A stretch of 64,000 bases of DNA from Eubacterium sulci ATCC 35585 (GCA_001189495.1 CP012068.1:124001-188000), one strand, 5' to 3'. Positions 1 through 11,594 are shown, counted from the first letter of the stretch. Numbers and translations: made by a program. Notes: a model not told the origin generated them from the sequence alone.

Positions 1-796
1 AAAGCTCGGAAACTACGCCTGGAAGGAAGTATTCTGCCTTCAGTGGGTTTTCAACCACGCTAGTCTCAAAGAATCTTGGGAAATTATTTTCTAATTCGCT
101 CATCATAGATTTTGTAAAGCCCCAGAAGTTCATGGAAACTATAGTGTCGCCTGCAACCTCTGTCCAAGTTTCTCCGTCATCTTCGGTAAATGCAACTGCA
201 TCGCCTCTTCTCATAATCTTTGTTCGCTCGACAACTGATACTAGCTCGTGCTTTTCATCAACTGTGCAAATACCTCTTGCCACATGACCATTTTCTGTCA
301 AAGTCTTATCTAGCCTGTAGCCAACCATGGAATATCTATATTTGTCATCATCCTTTGCATTCTCAAGAAAATCGTACATGGTCTGGAATGCTCCAGCGCC
401 GTAGTAGTCATCTGCATTTATTACAGCAAAAGGTGCATCTATTAGCTTGCGCGCTGCAAGTACCGCATGGCCTGTTCCCCAAGGTTTTTCACGTCCCTCA
501 GGAATTTCACATCCTTCAGGTATGTCAGCTATATCCTGGAATGCGTAGTGAATATTTAGGTGCTTTCCGCTTCTTTCATCTATCAAAGCCCTAAAGTCTT
601 GCTCGTTTTCCTTCTTAATTATGAAAACAATCTCCTCAAAGCCTGCCATCATCGCATCATAAAGAGAGAAGTCTAAAATTATTTCTCCCTGATCGCTTAT
701 CGGATCTATCTGCTTTAGTCCTCCATACCTGCTTCCCATGCCTGCTGCCATTACTATAAGAGCAGGCTTATCTATCTTCTTTGTGGAAATACTCAT
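1..796 (-). CDS. Sugar-phosphate nucleotidyltransferase family protein (3' end cut off by window)
   Basis: About 265 codons are visible from ATG at 796; the C-terminus lies outside the window. The NTP-binding loop VMAAGMGSRYGGLKQ is at residues 15-29, and NADDYYG near residues 122-128 is the usual metal/nucleotide aspartate motif of NDP-sugar pyrophosphorylases. These enzymes join a sugar phosphate to a nucleotide in the cytoplasm for envelope sugar synthesis; the sugar specificity cannot be told. The start is supported by an AGGAGAGG ribosome site just upstream. It is divergent from the DUF2148 gene and no operon partner is visible. Confidence 0.82.
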   Translation of the reverse strand, partial: MSISTKKIDKPALIVMAAGMGSRYGGLKQIDPISDQGEIILDFSLYDAMMAGFEEIVFIIKKENEQDFRALIDERSGKHLNIHYAFQDIADIPEGCEIPEGREKPWGTGHAVLAARKLIDAPFAVINADDYYGAGAFQTMYDFLENAKDDDKYRYSMVGYRLDKTLTENGHVARGICTVDEKHELVSVVERTKIMRRGDAVAFTEDDGETWTEVAGDTIVSMNFWGFTKSMMSELENNFPRFFETSVVENPLKAEYFLPGVVSEL

Positions 797-877
797 AATT
801 TACCTCTCCTCTTGATTCAAACAATAGTATTTAAATTATATCATATGATATAATAATCTCAAAGGAGACTAAGATTT

Positions 878-1426
878 ATGATTAAAAATATGAAAGACGC
901 CGAAAGGGAAGCAGCTTTCAGAGTCGCTGATGCTATGTGCGCTGCTGCTCACACTGCCCCAAAGGCAAATGGACTAGACAAGATTAGAACCCTGATAGTT
1001 TCAGGTGAGGATATAGAGCCTTTAGCAAAAGAAATGGAAGTGGCTGGCAAGGAATACGGCCTCGAGTTCTTTTGCCGCGACGCAGACAACATTAGAAACA
1101 GCCACTGCGTCGTTCTAATTGCCGCTATGGGAACAGCCAGCGGCGTTCCACATTGCGCTATGTGCGGTTTTGAGAACTGCGCTGAAATGAGCAAGGCTGA
1201 CGCCTGTTGCTCATTCAGTGCGACGGACCTCGGTATCGCCATCGGTTCGGCCGTCGCACTCGCGGCCGATAACCGCATCGACAACCGCGTCATGTACTCC
1301 ATCGGCCGCTCAGCGCTCAGGCTCAAGCTCTTCGCCGACAATGTTAAGCTTTGCTATGGAATACCTCTGTCCACAGGGGCGAAGAGCAACTACTTCGACA
1401 GAGCACCAGGCTCCGTACTGCTGTAG
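878..1426 (+). CDS. DUF2148 (ferredoxin-domain-like) protein
   Basis: A 182-residue protein resembling the DUF2148 family, which is found mainly in anaerobes and has no fixed function. A cysteine cluster CAMCGFENC sits near residues 93-101 with a further Cys pair (ACC) soon after, suggesting an iron-sulfur or metal site. Start ATG 878 follows AAGGAG at the right spacing; Met5 is a weaker alternative. The gene stands alone between a divergent nucleotidyltransferase and a convergent rubredoxin. The stretch 1200-1345 is strikingly rich in C and G at third positions compared with the rest of the gene. Family call is fairly sure, role unknown. Confidence 0.75.
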   Translation: MIKNMKDAEREAAFRVADAMCAAAHTAPKANGLDKIRTLIVSGEDIEPLAKEMEVAGKEYGLEFFCRDADNIRNSHCVVLIAAMGTASGVPHCAMCGFENCAEMSKADACCSFSATDLGIAIGSAVALAADNRIDNRVMYSIGRSALRLKLFADNVKLCYGIPLSTGAKSNYFDRAPGSVLL

Positions 1427-1516
1427 CTTTTGCTCTGTCACAGCTTTGCCCGCAGGGCAAAACAAACTCTAATCTGAGGCAAATCTCTAAGGATTTGCTC
1501 ATTACTACTCAAGAAA

Positions 1517-1569
1517 TAAAAACTCCGCAGACCTCACTGCAAAAGCAGCGAAGTCCGCGGAGTTTTATT
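1517..1569. terminator. Bidirectional terminator between DUF2148 gene and rubredoxin
   Basis: Arms AAAACTCCGC and GCGGAGTTTT flank an inner hairpin (CTGC/GCAG). A-rich left and T-rich right edges let it serve both convergent genes. The 90 bases between the DUF2148 stop and this element also hold a small TTTGCCC/GGGCAAA hairpin (about 1445-1461) without a T-run. Confidence 0.8.
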
Positions 1570-1596
1570 TACTGTTTATCTTGCTTGGCTTAAGAT

Positions 1597-1755
1597 TTAT
1601 TTCTCTTCGAAAACGTCTTTGCCCATGCCGCAGATAGGACATGTCCAATCTTCTGGAAGATCCTCAAATGCTGTTCCTGGCTGGATTCCGTTATCTGGAT
1701 CACCTACTGCTGGATCATACTCATAGCCACATGCGCCGCATACATATACTTTCAT
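1597..1755 (-). CDS. Rubredoxin
   Basis: A 52-residue one-iron electron carrier. Two knuckles CGAC(GY) near residues 6-9 and CPICG near residues 39-42 provide the four cysteine ligands, with the typical YEYDP and DWTCP surroundings. The start at 1755 (MKVYVCG) is preferred over an upstream in-frame codon because it has a GGAGAAAAG ribosome site and gives the standard family length. It is the last gene of a run PAP2-PucR-rubredoxin. Rubredoxins in anaerobes donate electrons to oxygen and peroxide detoxifying enzymes; the partner here is not visible. Confidence 0.93.
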   Translation of the reverse strand: MKVYVCGACGYEYDPAVGDPDNGIQPGTAFEDLPEDWTCPICGMGKDVFEEK

Positions 1756-1799
1756 CTCTTTTCTCCTTTTGTTCTTAACTTTATTCTTTATATTTATCA

Positions 1800-2963
1800 T
1801 TAACTATAACGATTTAACAAATAAATTTTTATCGCTGTGGTCAGATTTGTAAAGAAATCTGCCTCCGTTGCGACCGGATCCAGCTTCTCCTGGATCTTAT
1901 TTATCCTATACCTGATGGTATTCTTATGGCAAAACAGCTTATTTGCTGCTTGATTAGCATCACCACCGGCGAAGACATAAGCTATGCCTGTTTGCAGAAG
2001 TTCATTATCCTTCCCATCCTCTCCAAGTATTGGTTTTAGATAGTTATAGGCAAATTCCAAAGTCTCCTTGTCACCTGAATGGTGCGCTATTAATTTGTAT
2101 ATACCCACATTTTCGTAATACTTAACTTTTTCGTCCTCAATTTTTGCAATATTTTCTGCCCAGTAGGCTTCGCGAATCAAATCCGTAATTTTTTCCTTGT
2201 CTGAATCTATTCTGCTCCAGCCCTTGTGAGCCTCGTTTATCATCTCCAGACTTAGGTTATAAAATGAGGCAATTTCATAAATTGTGTTTATAAAAAGCTC
2301 CCTGTTATTTTCTTCCTGTGCTATAACAATTATCAACCTCTCGTTATAAAGACCTATGAAGACATGCCTTTTTATATACTGTCCAACTATTGAAAATTTC
2401 AGCTTTTCCTCTATGGATTTGATATCCTTTACGCCTATGCAAAGAGCCGAAGCGTAGCAATATCTCTGATTCATTACTTGATTTATAATTGGAGTCTCCT
2501 CGCGGCTACCTTTGATGACCGACTCTAGGATTAAACTTTTGATAGATTCGCTATGGTCTTTTAGATTTGCACTGTTTATCTCGAGGATTATGTTCTCCAT
2601 ATAGACATCATCTTCAAAGACAAATATAGGAAAATTCATTGCGTCTGCGATTTCTAGAGCTTCCTTTGGAAGCGTTTTGAACACGACCGGCTTATATGCT
2701 AGCGCATGCACATCACATTGAATCAGCTTTTTTATGGAATCAACGACTAAATCAGGTCTTCCCTTTGCATAGATAAAGCTTGTGAGAACGAGACTGTTTC
2801 CGTCGAAGGCTCTTTCTTTCCTGTAGTTTTGCCCCTCGTCATCAAATTCAAAGTCAAGTATTTCCGTACAATCTATGGTCTTCTCAAGTCCACCAGCACC
2901 AGCGACGAGTTTAAAATTCTTCGTCGTCTCTAGCTTTGATAACATGCTAATCTTAAGAGCCAT
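1800..2963 (-). CDS. PucR family transcriptional regulator
   Basis: A 387-residue protein with an N-terminal PucR-type sensor region (roughly residues 1-130) and a C-terminal PucR helix-turn-helix near residues 335-375, containing the diagnostic [17 protein letters not shown] stretch. Family members activate purine, amino-acid or phenolic catabolism genes in response to small molecules. ATG at 2963 follows AAAGGAT. It lies 20 bases after the PAP2 gene and 44 bases before rubredoxin, so the three may be cotranscribed. No purine catabolism gene is in view, so the target is unknown. Confidence 0.85.
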   Translation of the reverse strand: MALKISMLSKLETTKNFKLVAGAGGLEKTIDCTEILDFEFDDEGQNYRKERAFDGNSLVLTSFIYAKGRPDLVVDSIKKLIQCDVHALAYKPVVFKTLPKEALEIADAMNFPIFVFEDDVYMENIILEINSANLKDHSESIKSLILESVIKGSREETPIINQVMNQRYCYASALCIGVKDIKSIEEKLKFSIVGQYIKRHVFIGLYNERLIIVIAQEENNRELFINTIYEIASFYNLSLEMINEAHKGWSRIDSDKEKITDLIREAYWAENIAKIEDEKVKYYENVGIYKLIAHHSGDKETLEFAYNYLKPILGEDGKDNELLQTGIAYVFAGGDANQAANKLFCHKNTIRYRINKIQEKLDPVATEADFFTNLTTAIKIYLLNRYS

Positions 2964-2983
2964 TACCTATCCTTTCACCTGCA

Positions 2984-3622
2984 TCAGCCTTCGCTTCTGC
3001 TATCAAATTTTTCAAATGCGTAAATCATCGCTACAAGCACTGCAATTCCCAGGCTCCAGCCTCCGATAATATCCGTAGGGAAGTGCACTCCTACATAAAC
3101 CCTGCTGAATCCAATCAAAACTATGAGTAGACCTAGTCCAACAGAAAGAATCTTCGCAAGCTTTCTGTTTTCACAATACCTCAGAAGTAGATAAATCAAA
3201 ATTCCATAGCTCACAAGACAGTTCATCGAGTGACCGCTTGGAAATGAATATCCTCCCTGCTCAATTAGTCTTAAAGCAAGATCTGGCCTTGGTCTTTGGA
3301 AAATATACTTCATTATCTGATAAAGTGCTGTCGAAGAGAGTGCTGCTATTGCAAACTTAACTCCATACTTTTCCCTCAGTGATTTTATCAAAAGTAGTAT
3401 AACGCCAAGCAGAATAACTACATACCTATCCCCACTATGCGTTATGAACTTCCAAAACGCCGTTAGCTTATCACTTCTCATGCTGTAAACACGGTAGCGC
3501 ACGGCATCATCAAAACCATCAAGATAGCCCGTCTGAACGCCCACTGCAACCCCGATGAAAACGAGAGTAGCGATGAGAATTATTGCGCCATATATCTTAA
3601 ATTTACTAGTATTCATATCCAT
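2984..3622 (-). CDS. PAP2 superfamily membrane phosphatase
   Basis: Integral membrane phosphatase with five to six hydrophobic segments and all three PAP2 catalytic motifs: KYIFQRPRPD (about residue 104), PSGHS (about 124) and RVYVGVHFPTD (about 174). Such enzymes dephosphorylate undecaprenyl pyrophosphate or phosphatidate on the outer face of the membrane. ATG 3622 is chosen because AAAAGG lies 6 bases upstream; an earlier ATG at 3637 sits directly against a TATAAT-like hexamer (3641-3646) and would lack a leader. Substrate (BacA-like UppP or lipid phosphatase) cannot be decided. Confidence 0.87.
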   Translation of the reverse strand: MDMNTSKFKIYGAIILIATLVFIGVAVGVQTGYLDGFDDAVRYRVYSMRSDKLTAFWKFITHSGDRYVVILLGVILLLIKSLREKYGVKFAIAALSSTALYQIMKYIFQRPRPDLALRLIEQGGYSFPSGHSMNCLVSYGILIYLLLRYCENRKLAKILSVGLGLLIVLIGFSRVYVGVHFPTDIIGGWSLGIAVLVAMIYAFEKFDSRSEG

Positions 3623-3712
3623 CCCAAACCTTTTCATATATTATAACCTAAAATATGGATATTACCATATCATTTATGGTATATTATTATGGAGTAAAAA
3701 TGGAGGTTTATC

Positions 3713-4447
3713 GTGAACAAAATAAGAAATTTAGGTGCAATTTTCTTCCTTATTTGGTCAGGAATAAAGTTTTTACCTTTTAGAAGCAAAATAAAAAAAG
3801 CCAGAGCAGCTGGCGATCAGGCAGAAGAAACAAGACTCATCGCCGAAGTTACAGCAAGATGGTCTGCATATGTATCCAAGCATTTTGATATAAGATACGA
3901 GATAATTGGCAAGGAAAACCTTCCAGAAGGTTCTTGTGTATTCATCGCAAATCATCAGGCATATTTTGATATAATGGCGCTTCTCTACGCAGTAAGCGGC
4001 AAACAGACTGGATTTATCGCAAAGAACGAGTTCAGCAGGGTTCCACTACTAGGCAAGTGGATTTATGCAATCAGAGGACTTTTCATCAAAAGAGGAGATG
4101 TTAGAGAGAGTCTCAAGATAATAAACGAGGGCGCAGAACTAATAAACAAAGGTTTTTCTCTTGTTATTTTCCCAGAAGGAACACGTAGCCAAAAGCGTGA
4201 AATGGCCGACTTTAAGCCAGGAAGCTTCAAGCTAGCATCAAAGGCCAAAGCCCCTGTTGTTCCAATTGTAATTGACGGAACCTATAAGGTCTTCGAACAA
4301 AAAAGAAAGGTATCCAAGGGGGAAACTGTCAGAGTTACCATTCTACCTGCCATAGATACAGCATCCCTTGATAGAAAGTCACTAGCAGCTCTTCCAAACC
4401 AGATTGAGGAAGAAATAAAAGAACGTCTAGCTGCTGATGCAAATTAG
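3713..4447 (+). CDS. plsC: 1-acyl-sn-glycerol-3-phosphate acyltransferase (PlsC family)
   Basis: A 244-residue membrane-associated acyltransferase that adds the second acyl chain to lysophosphatidate. The catalytic NHQAYFD motif (H-x4-D, residues 80-86) and the FPEGTRS glycerol-phosphate binding motif (about 153-159) are both present, with one hydrophobic N-terminal segment. The start is GTG at 3713, preceded by GGAGG. A TATATTATTAT -10-like stretch lies just upstream. A small membrane protein gene follows after 9 bases. Confidence 0.9.
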   Translation: MNKIRNLGAIFFLIWSGIKFLPFRSKIKKARAAGDQAEETRLIAEVTARWSAYVSKHFDIRYEIIGKENLPEGSCVFIANHQAYFDIMALLYAVSGKQTGFIAKNEFSRVPLLGKWIYAIRGLFIKRGDVRESLKIINEGAELINKGFSLVIFPEGTRSQKREMADFKPGSFKLASKAKAPVVPIVIDGTYKVFEQKRKVSKGETVRVTILPAIDTASLDRKSLAALPNQIEEEIKERLAADAN

Positions 4448-4456
4448 GATATTAAA

Positions 4457-5065
4457 ATGCCAATAGTGTTCATAATTTTAGTTTTACTTTTTTCAGCCTT
4501 ATTTGTATGGCTTATGCACTATAATTTAAGAGTGTATGATGCAAAAACGCGAAAAATTTACCTTGTACTTGCGATTTTGACGGTAATTATACTAGAATCA
4601 TGCCTTACTTTGCTAATAAGTGAGAGTTTTGACATTATTTTTGACAAAAATATAGGATATATATCCAAATTACTCTATTTTCTTGTAGTTTTATTGGTAT
4701 TTACCATAGTATATCTATATATTTTCTTGCGCAAGCTATGGAATATAAAGAATCCTAGATCAGCTAAAATCAGATTTGAGAAAAAGAAATCTACTGAAAG
4801 GGGCGTGAGAAGTCACATAAGTATATCGCATATAGATGGACTTCCCATCAAAGAATCAAGTAAAGGATTTCTATTATCACCTAATAAGATATCAATTACA
4901 GCAGGAACTCATATGATTATGGTTCAAAGGCTAGACTACCTTACTAGGCTATGCAAACCGCTGGTTCTATTTGAAAAAGAATTCGAAATGGATTTTAATA
5001 AGGACTCTATATACTACATTAAAAGCAATGATAGTAAGAAAACATTCGATATAAAAGAGAACTAA
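4457..5065 (+). CDS. Hypothetical membrane protein
   Basis: A 202-residue protein not recognised as any family. It shows three hydrophobic segments near residues 3-20, 33-55 and 67-91, followed by a charged, basic stretch and a soluble domain of about 110 residues ending in lysines. It starts 9 bases after plsC with a modest AGGAT ribosome site and is probably cotranscribed with it. Its AT content is visibly higher than that of plsC, which may mark a recent arrival. Confidence 0.6.
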   Translation: MPIVFIILVLLFSALFVWLMHYNLRVYDAKTRKIYLVLAILTVIILESCLTLLISESFDIIFDKNIGYISKLLYFLVVLLVFTIVYLYIFLRKLWNIKNPRSAKIRFEKKKSTERGVRSHISISHIDGLPIKESSKGFLLSPNKISITAGTHMIMVQRLDYLTRLCKPLVLFEKEFEMDFNKDSIYYIKSNDSKKTFDIKEN

Positions 5066-5104
5066 AAAAGCTGTTACTCAGATTAACTGGTAGCAGCCTT
5101 TTAG
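5064..5104. terminator. Bidirectional terminator between membrane protein gene and proC
   Basis: Hairpin arms GCTGTTAC and GTAGCAGC (one wobble pair) bordered by A-run on the left and CCTTTT on the right, between convergent genes. Confidence 0.65.
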
Positions 5105-5105
5105 A

Positions 5106-5897
5106 TTATTTGTTTTCTATCGCGTCTATCGCTTTGATTACTGCAGATCTAAATCCGTTTTCTTCAAGCGATGTCACGCCTTTGATTGTTGTTCCTCCTG
5201 GTGAGCAAACCGCATCCTTCATTGCTGCTGGATGCGCTCCTGTAGCCATTTGGAGCTCGCCTGTTCCTGAAATAACCTTAGATGCAAGCCTATACGCAAC
5301 ATCTCTCTTGAGTCCATACTTAACTCCTGCATCTCCTAGAGCTTCTATGAACATCGAGGCAAAGGCAGGCCCGCAACCACTCATAGCTCCAGCAACTGAA
5401 AACACCTTGCTCTCTATGAATTCGACTGTCGCAACAGCTGTAAAAATGCCCATAAAGCATTCTAACTGCTCTGCCTTGAGTCTATGATTATCCTCGCATA
5501 AAAGAATACCTTCGCAAATCGAAATCGGAGTATTTGGCATCGTTACAATGTAGTTATACTCACTTCCTAAAAGATTCTCATAAAAATCTGCATTACAGCC
5601 TGCTGCAATTGAAACTATGATCTTTCCCTTAAGCTCATTCTTTACTGGCTCAAGTACTTTTTCGACCATATTGGGCTTTACTGCAACCACAATCATATCT
5701 GCATTTTTTACTAATTCTTCGGCATTCTTGCAAGCCTTAATCTGTCTTGATTCCGCTTCCTTAAGTAGCTTATCCCAATTATTTGCACACGCAAATATAT
5801 TAGATGTGCTTACTGCTTCTGCTTTGATAAGCCCATCGCAGATTGCGCTACCCATGTTACCAAATCCTATAAACCCAACCTTTGTCTTGCTATCCAT
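5106..5897 (-). CDS. proC: Pyrroline-5-carboxylate reductase
   Basis: Reduces pyrroline-5-carboxylate to proline with NAD(P)H in the cytoplasm. The Rossmann GFGNMG motif is at residues 11-16 and the family's C-terminal signature with CSPGGTT is near residues 225-240. The ATG at 5897 is chosen because GAGG lies 6 bases upstream; the previous in-frame ATG (5909) touches the sigma factor stop and has no site. It follows the sigma factor gene by 12 bases and is probably in the rsbW-sigma operon, an unusual place for a proline gene. Confidence 0.92.
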   Translation of the reverse strand: MDSKTKVGFIGFGNMGSAICDGLIKAEAVSTSNIFACANNWDKLLKEAESRQIKACKNAEELVKNADMIVVAVKPNMVEKVLEPVKNELKGKIIVSIAAGCNADFYENLLGSEYNYIVTMPNTPISICEGILLCEDNHRLKAEQLECFMGIFTAVATVEFIESKVFSVAGAMSGCGPAFASMFIEALGDAGVKYGLKRDVAYRLASKVISGTGELQMATGAHPAAMKDAVCSPGGTTIKGVTSLEENGFRSAVIKAIDAIENK

Positions 5898-5909
5898 ATT
5901 ATTCCTCAT

Positions 5910-6644
5910 CTACCTGAACAGTTCCGCTCTGAACTTTCCAACTATGTTTTTCTCTGCTCTTGATACCGTCATCTGTGATATTCCAAGGCTCTTAGCTATC
6001 TCTGACTGAGACTTGTTGTTTATGAATCGTTCGCGGAATATGAATTTATACTGATCATTGAAGGTGTTTACGACCTTGTTAATTATTTCTGCCGTCTCTA
6101 TTTGGTCGTATCCGTGTTCATTAAAACCGGTATACTTCTCTAAAAATGCATTTTCTCCATCCTCGCCAGCCTCATCAAAGGTCTTATCTAGCGAGTAGGT
6201 TCCATAAGCATGCGAGCTTTCTATAGCCTCGATTATCTGTTCCTCTGTGTAACCAGTAAACTCAGCTATCTCTGCTACGGTAGGTGTTCTGTGCAGCTCG
6301 CTGTTCAGCTTATCCTTTGCATCCTGTACCTTGGCTGCTATTTCCTTTAGCCTTCTCGGAACCTTAAGACTCCACTGCTTATCACGGAAATATTTCTTTA
6401 TTTCACCAAGTATGGTAGGTGTTGCAAATGAGCTGAACTCAAATCCCTTTGCTGGATCAAATCTCTCAACCGCAGCTACCAAAGCAAGTGCTCCAATCTG
6501 ATATAGATCGTCATATTCCACACCTTTGCTAAGATATTTGCGTATCAAAATATCAACCATGTAGAGATTTTTTTCTACGATTGCATTTCGTTTTTCAATT
6601 GTCGGGTTTTGCTTGTAATCTTCAAACAATTCCTGATCTATCAT
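5910..6644 (-). CDS. RNA polymerase sigma factor of the SigB/SigF/SigG family
   Basis: A 244-residue alternative sigma factor. Region 2 is seen in the DLYQIGALALVAAVERFDP stretch (about 45-65) and in FSSFATPTILGEIKKYFRD; region 3 around residues 90-150; the region 4 helix-turn-helix (SEIAKSLGISQMTVSRAEK) near the C-terminus. It overlaps the upstream anti-sigma gene by 4 bases (ATGA), the classic partner-switch arrangement. Whether it governs stress (SigB-like) or sporulation (SigF-like) genes cannot be decided: neither spoIIAA/rsbV nor other sporulation genes are adjacent. Confidence 0.88.
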   Translation of the reverse strand: MIDQELFEDYKQNPTIEKRNAIVEKNLYMVDILIRKYLSKGVEYDDLYQIGALALVAAVERFDPAKGFEFSSFATPTILGEIKKYFRDKQWSLKVPRRLKEIAAKVQDAKDKLNSELHRTPTVAEIAEFTGYTEEQIIEAIESSHAYGTYSLDKTFDEAGEDGENAFLEKYTGFNEHGYDQIETAEIINKVVNTFNDQYKFIFRERFINNKSQSEIAKSLGISQMTVSRAEKNIVGKFRAELFR

Positions 6645-7039
6645 TTTCTCTTCACCATACTGATAAACTTATGATTATCTTCATCGCGTCCAAATTCAAC
6701 TTCGTCCATGAGTGATTTGATCACGATTATACCAATATCACCGTCCTTAGGACAGTGTAAACAGGTCTTTTTGACCTTTGCTAGCGTGTGTTTTTCACAC
6801 GCATCTACTACCTTAATCTCTAGGTATCCCTCATCCATCTTAAATGATATTTCGTACTGATCACTTAAGCCCTGCTCTCCATGACACGAAACATTCTTGC
6901 ACGCTTCTGAAACAGCCATCTTTATGTCGTCTGTGTCTTCGAGATTAAATCCTGCCATTGCGGCAATTGAGCTTGTTGTGAGCCTTACCATAGTCATATA
7001 TTCTGGTTTGCCGGGAATGATAATTCTTAAATTATCCAT
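6641..7039 (-). CDS. rsbW: Anti-sigma factor, RsbW/SpoIIAB-type serine kinase
   Basis: A 132-residue GHKL-fold protein that would bind the downstream sigma factor and phosphorylate an anti-anti-sigma protein. The N-box-like DIKMAVSEACKNVSCHG stretch (about residues 36-52) and a C-terminal GDIGIIVIKSLMDEV glycine loop are visible. The ATG at 7039 has a GGAGGAGA site directly upstream; two earlier in-frame Met codons do not. No rsbV/spoIIAA gene precedes it, unlike standard rsbV-rsbW-sigB or spoIIA operons. Confidence 0.85.
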   Translation of the reverse strand: MDNLRIIIPGKPEYMTMVRLTTSSIAAMAGFNLEDTDDIKMAVSEACKNVSCHGEQGLSDQYEISFKMDEGYLEIKVVDACEKHTLAKVKKTCLHCPKDGDIGIIVIKSLMDEVEFGRDEDNHKFISMVKRK

Positions 7040-7050
7040 CTTCTCCTCCA

Positions 7051-7092
7051 TGTAAAAGCCTGTATGCAGTTTACACCACATACAGGCTTATT
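7051..7092 (-). terminator. gyrA terminator hairpin in the rsbW leader
   Basis: On the minus strand AAGCCTGTATG pairs with CATACAGGCTT and is followed by TTTTAC. It lies after gyrA and directly before the rsbW ribosome site. Confidence 0.75.
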
Positions 7093-7118
7093 ATAGCTTA
7101 TTGACTCAATAAAATCAA
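7090..7118 (-). promoter_or_regulatory. Predicted rsbW-sigma promoter overlapping the gyrA terminator
   Basis: Minus-strand TTGATT (7118-7113), 17-base spacer, TATAAT (7095-7090). The predicted start near 7083 falls inside the left arm of the terminator stem, so transcripts from here would lack half the stem and escape it. Confidence 0.55.
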
Positions 7119-7156
7119 AGGTGAATATCTACTTTACTCGATATCCAAATTAAGCC

Positions 7157-9652
7157 TTATAGGCTAATCTGCTCCTCTGTTTCATTTGATGTGCTTGCAG
7201 AACTCTCTTCTACCTCATCCTCATCGTCGCGTATAGCCTTTGCTATTGCAACGATTTTGCTTCCCTCATCGACCTTCATGATCTTAACACCCTGGGTTGC
7301 ACGTCCTAGGATAGAAACTTCGCTAGCTCTTATTCTTATAATTATTCCGTCTGAGTTAATCATCAAAATTTCGTCGCTTTCGTCAACAACCATAGCTCCG
7401 ATAAGAGCACCAGTCTTGCTGAACTTAGCCTTGTCGTAGGTCAGAAGACCCTTTCCACCACGAACCTGAATCTTATACTCCTCAACAGGTGTACGCTTAC
7501 CAAATCCGTTTTCGGTTACAACCATTAGCTGCTGTTCTGGCTCAACTAGTTCCATAGAAACTACTTCATCATCCTTGTCTAGCTTTATAGCTCTTACACC
7601 GCTAGCAATTCTTCCCATAGGTCTAACGTCCTTTTCTGAGAAGCTTATGCACTTACCCTTCTTGGTAACGATGATGATATTGTTGCTTCCTGTGGATTGC
7701 TTAATTGCGATGAGTTCATCCTCATCTTTTAAATTTATTGCAATTAAGCCGGTTGTTCTCTTTGTATCAAACTCGTTAAGAGCAGTTTTCTTAATCAAAC
7801 CGTTCTTAGTAATAGCAATCAGATACTTATCCTCTGAGAACTCCTTAACAGGAATAACTGCCGTAATTCTCTCCCTCTGAAGGAGATTTAGGAAGTTAAT
7901 CGCAGGTGTTCCTCTCGCTGTTCTCGTAGCTTCTGGAATCTCGTAAGCCTTAATCTTATGAGCCTTTCCTGTGTTTGTAAAGAACATTAGATTATCGTGG
8001 GTTGAAGTCATTACAAGGTCCTTAACAAAGTCGTTATCACGAGTTGTAACGCCAGTAATTCCCTTTCCTCCACGCTTCTGAGCCTTATATGTATCAGCTG
8101 GAACTCTCTTGATATATCCGAGGTGAGTAAATGTAATTGTTACATTTTCCTCTTCAACAAGGTCTTCCTCATCAAATTCTCCCTCATCTCTGACAATCTG
8201 AGTACGTCTCTCATCACCGTACTTGTCTCTGATTTCTGTGAGCTCGTCCTTGATAACTCCCATCAAAAGAACTTCGTCTGCAAGAAGTGACTTGTAATAA
8301 GCAATTTTCTTCATCAGCTCATTATACTCATTCTCAATCTTCTCGCGCTCTAGTCCCTGGAGTCTTGCAAGTCTCATGTCGAGAATTGCCTGCGCCTGGA
8401 TATCTGAAAGACCGAAGTTTTCCATCAGATTTTCCTTAGCATTGCTGTATGACTCACGAATAGTTTTGATTACTGCATCGATATTATCTAGAGCAATTCT
8501 TAGTCCTTCTAAGATGTGAGCTCTTGCCTCTGCCTTGGCTAGATCAAACTTTGTTCTTCTTGTAACTACTTCCTTCTGGAACTTTACATACTCCTCAAGG
8601 AATCTCTTGAGTGTTAGAACTTCAGGCTTTCCGTCTACGAGAGCAAGCATAATCATGCTGAAGCTATCCTGTAGCTGAGTGTGCTTATAGAATCTGTTTA
8701 GCGTAATCTGAGGATTTGCATCTCTCTTTAACTCAACAACAATTCTAATACCTTCGCGGTTTGACTCGTCACGAATAGCTGAAACGCCTTCTACCTTCTT
8801 TTCCTTAACTAGGTCAGCCATCTTTTCGATAAGTCTAGCCTTGTTAACCATGTATGGAATCTCAGTTATTACAATCTGTGACTTGCCGCGATCTGTCTCT
8901 TCAATTTCACAGCAAGATCTAACCTTAACCTTACCAGTACCAGTTCTGTAAGCTTCCTTCATTCCTGCTTTGCCGAGTATCTGAGCACCCGTTGGGAAAT
9001 CTGGACCCTTTACAATTTTGATAAGTTCTTCTATGTCACAGTCAGGCTCATCAATTACCTTAATTGTCGCATCTATTACCTCTTTTAGGTTATGTGGAGG
9101 TATAGATGTTGCCATACCTACAGCTATACCATTTGATCCGTTAACAAGTAGGTTAGGGAATCTGCTTGGTATAACTACAGGTTCTTTTTCTTCGCCATCA
9201 AAGTTATCTCTAAAATCAACGGTTTCCTTATCGATATCTCTAAGCATTTCGAGAGCAAAAGGAGTCATCCTTGCTTCCGTATAACGCATAGCAGCAGCCG
9301 AGTCACCGTCTACTGAACCGAAGTTTCCGTGACCATCTACAAGCATATATCTTGTAGAGAAGTCCTGTGCAAGTCTTACCATTGCATCGTAGATTGAGCT
9401 GTCACCGTGAGGGTGATATTTACCCATTACTTCTCCGACAATACGCGCAGACTTCTTATGTGGCTTATCAGGTGTTACACCTAGCTGTCCCATTCCGTAG
9501 AGAATTCTTCTATGTACTGGCTTTAGACCATCTCGTACATCTGGAAGGGCTCTGCCTACAATAACACTCATCGCATAGTCAATATACGATTTTTTCATTT
9601 CCGAGTATATCTCGGTTTGTTCTAATCTTGTATCTTCTAAAAGATCTGACAT
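7157..9652 (-). CDS. gyrA: DNA gyrase subunit A
   Basis: An 831-residue type II topoisomerase breakage-reunion subunit that introduces negative supercoils with GyrB. The active-site tyrosine lies in [10 protein letters not shown] near residue 120. The GyrA-box that wraps DNA is present as QKRGGKG near residue 530, followed by the six-bladed C-terminal beta-pinwheel repeats. The C-terminus ends in an acidic, serine-rich tail. It starts 16 bases after gyrB with a strong GGGGGGG-type ribosome site and forms a gyrB-gyrA operon. Confidence 0.97.
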   Translation of the reverse strand: MSDLLEDTRLEQTEIYSEMKKSYIDYAMSVIVGRALPDVRDGLKPVHRRILYGMGQLGVTPDKPHKKSARIVGEVMGKYHPHGDSSIYDAMVRLAQDFSTRYMLVDGHGNFGSVDGDSAAAMRYTEARMTPFALEMLRDIDKETVDFRDNFDGEEKEPVVIPSRFPNLLVNGSNGIAVGMATSIPPHNLKEVIDATIKVIDEPDCDIEELIKIVKGPDFPTGAQILGKAGMKEAYRTGTGKVKVRSCCEIEETDRGKSQIVITEIPYMVNKARLIEKMADLVKEKKVEGVSAIRDESNREGIRIVVELKRDANPQITLNRFYKHTQLQDSFSMIMLALVDGKPEVLTLKRFLEEYVKFQKEVVTRRTKFDLAKAEARAHILEGLRIALDNIDAVIKTIRESYSNAKENLMENFGLSDIQAQAILDMRLARLQGLEREKIENEYNELMKKIAYYKSLLADEVLLMGVIKDELTEIRDKYGDERRTQIVRDEGEFDEEDLVEEENVTITFTHLGYIKRVPADTYKAQKRGGKGITGVTTRDNDFVKDLVMTSTHDNLMFFTNTGKAHKIKAYEIPEATRTARGTPAINFLNLLQRERITAVIPVKEFSEDKYLIAITKNGLIKKTALNEFDTKRTTGLIAINLKDEDELIAIKQSTGSNNIIIVTKKGKCISFSEKDVRPMGRIASGVRAIKLDKDDEVVSMELVEPEQQLMVVTENGFGKRTPVEEYKIQVRGGKGLLTYDKAKFSKTGALIGAMVVDESDEILMINSDGIIIRIRASEVSILGRATQGVKIMKVDEGSKIVAIAKAIRDDEDEVEESSASTSNETEEQISL

Positions 9653-9668
9653 TGTATACCCCCCCTTC

Positions 9669-11594
<1,926 letters not shown>

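Noticed and set aside
949-1341. 130-codon antisense frame in the DUF2148 gene
   Set aside because: Created by the GC-rich patch; the sense frame has the family features and a ribosome site.
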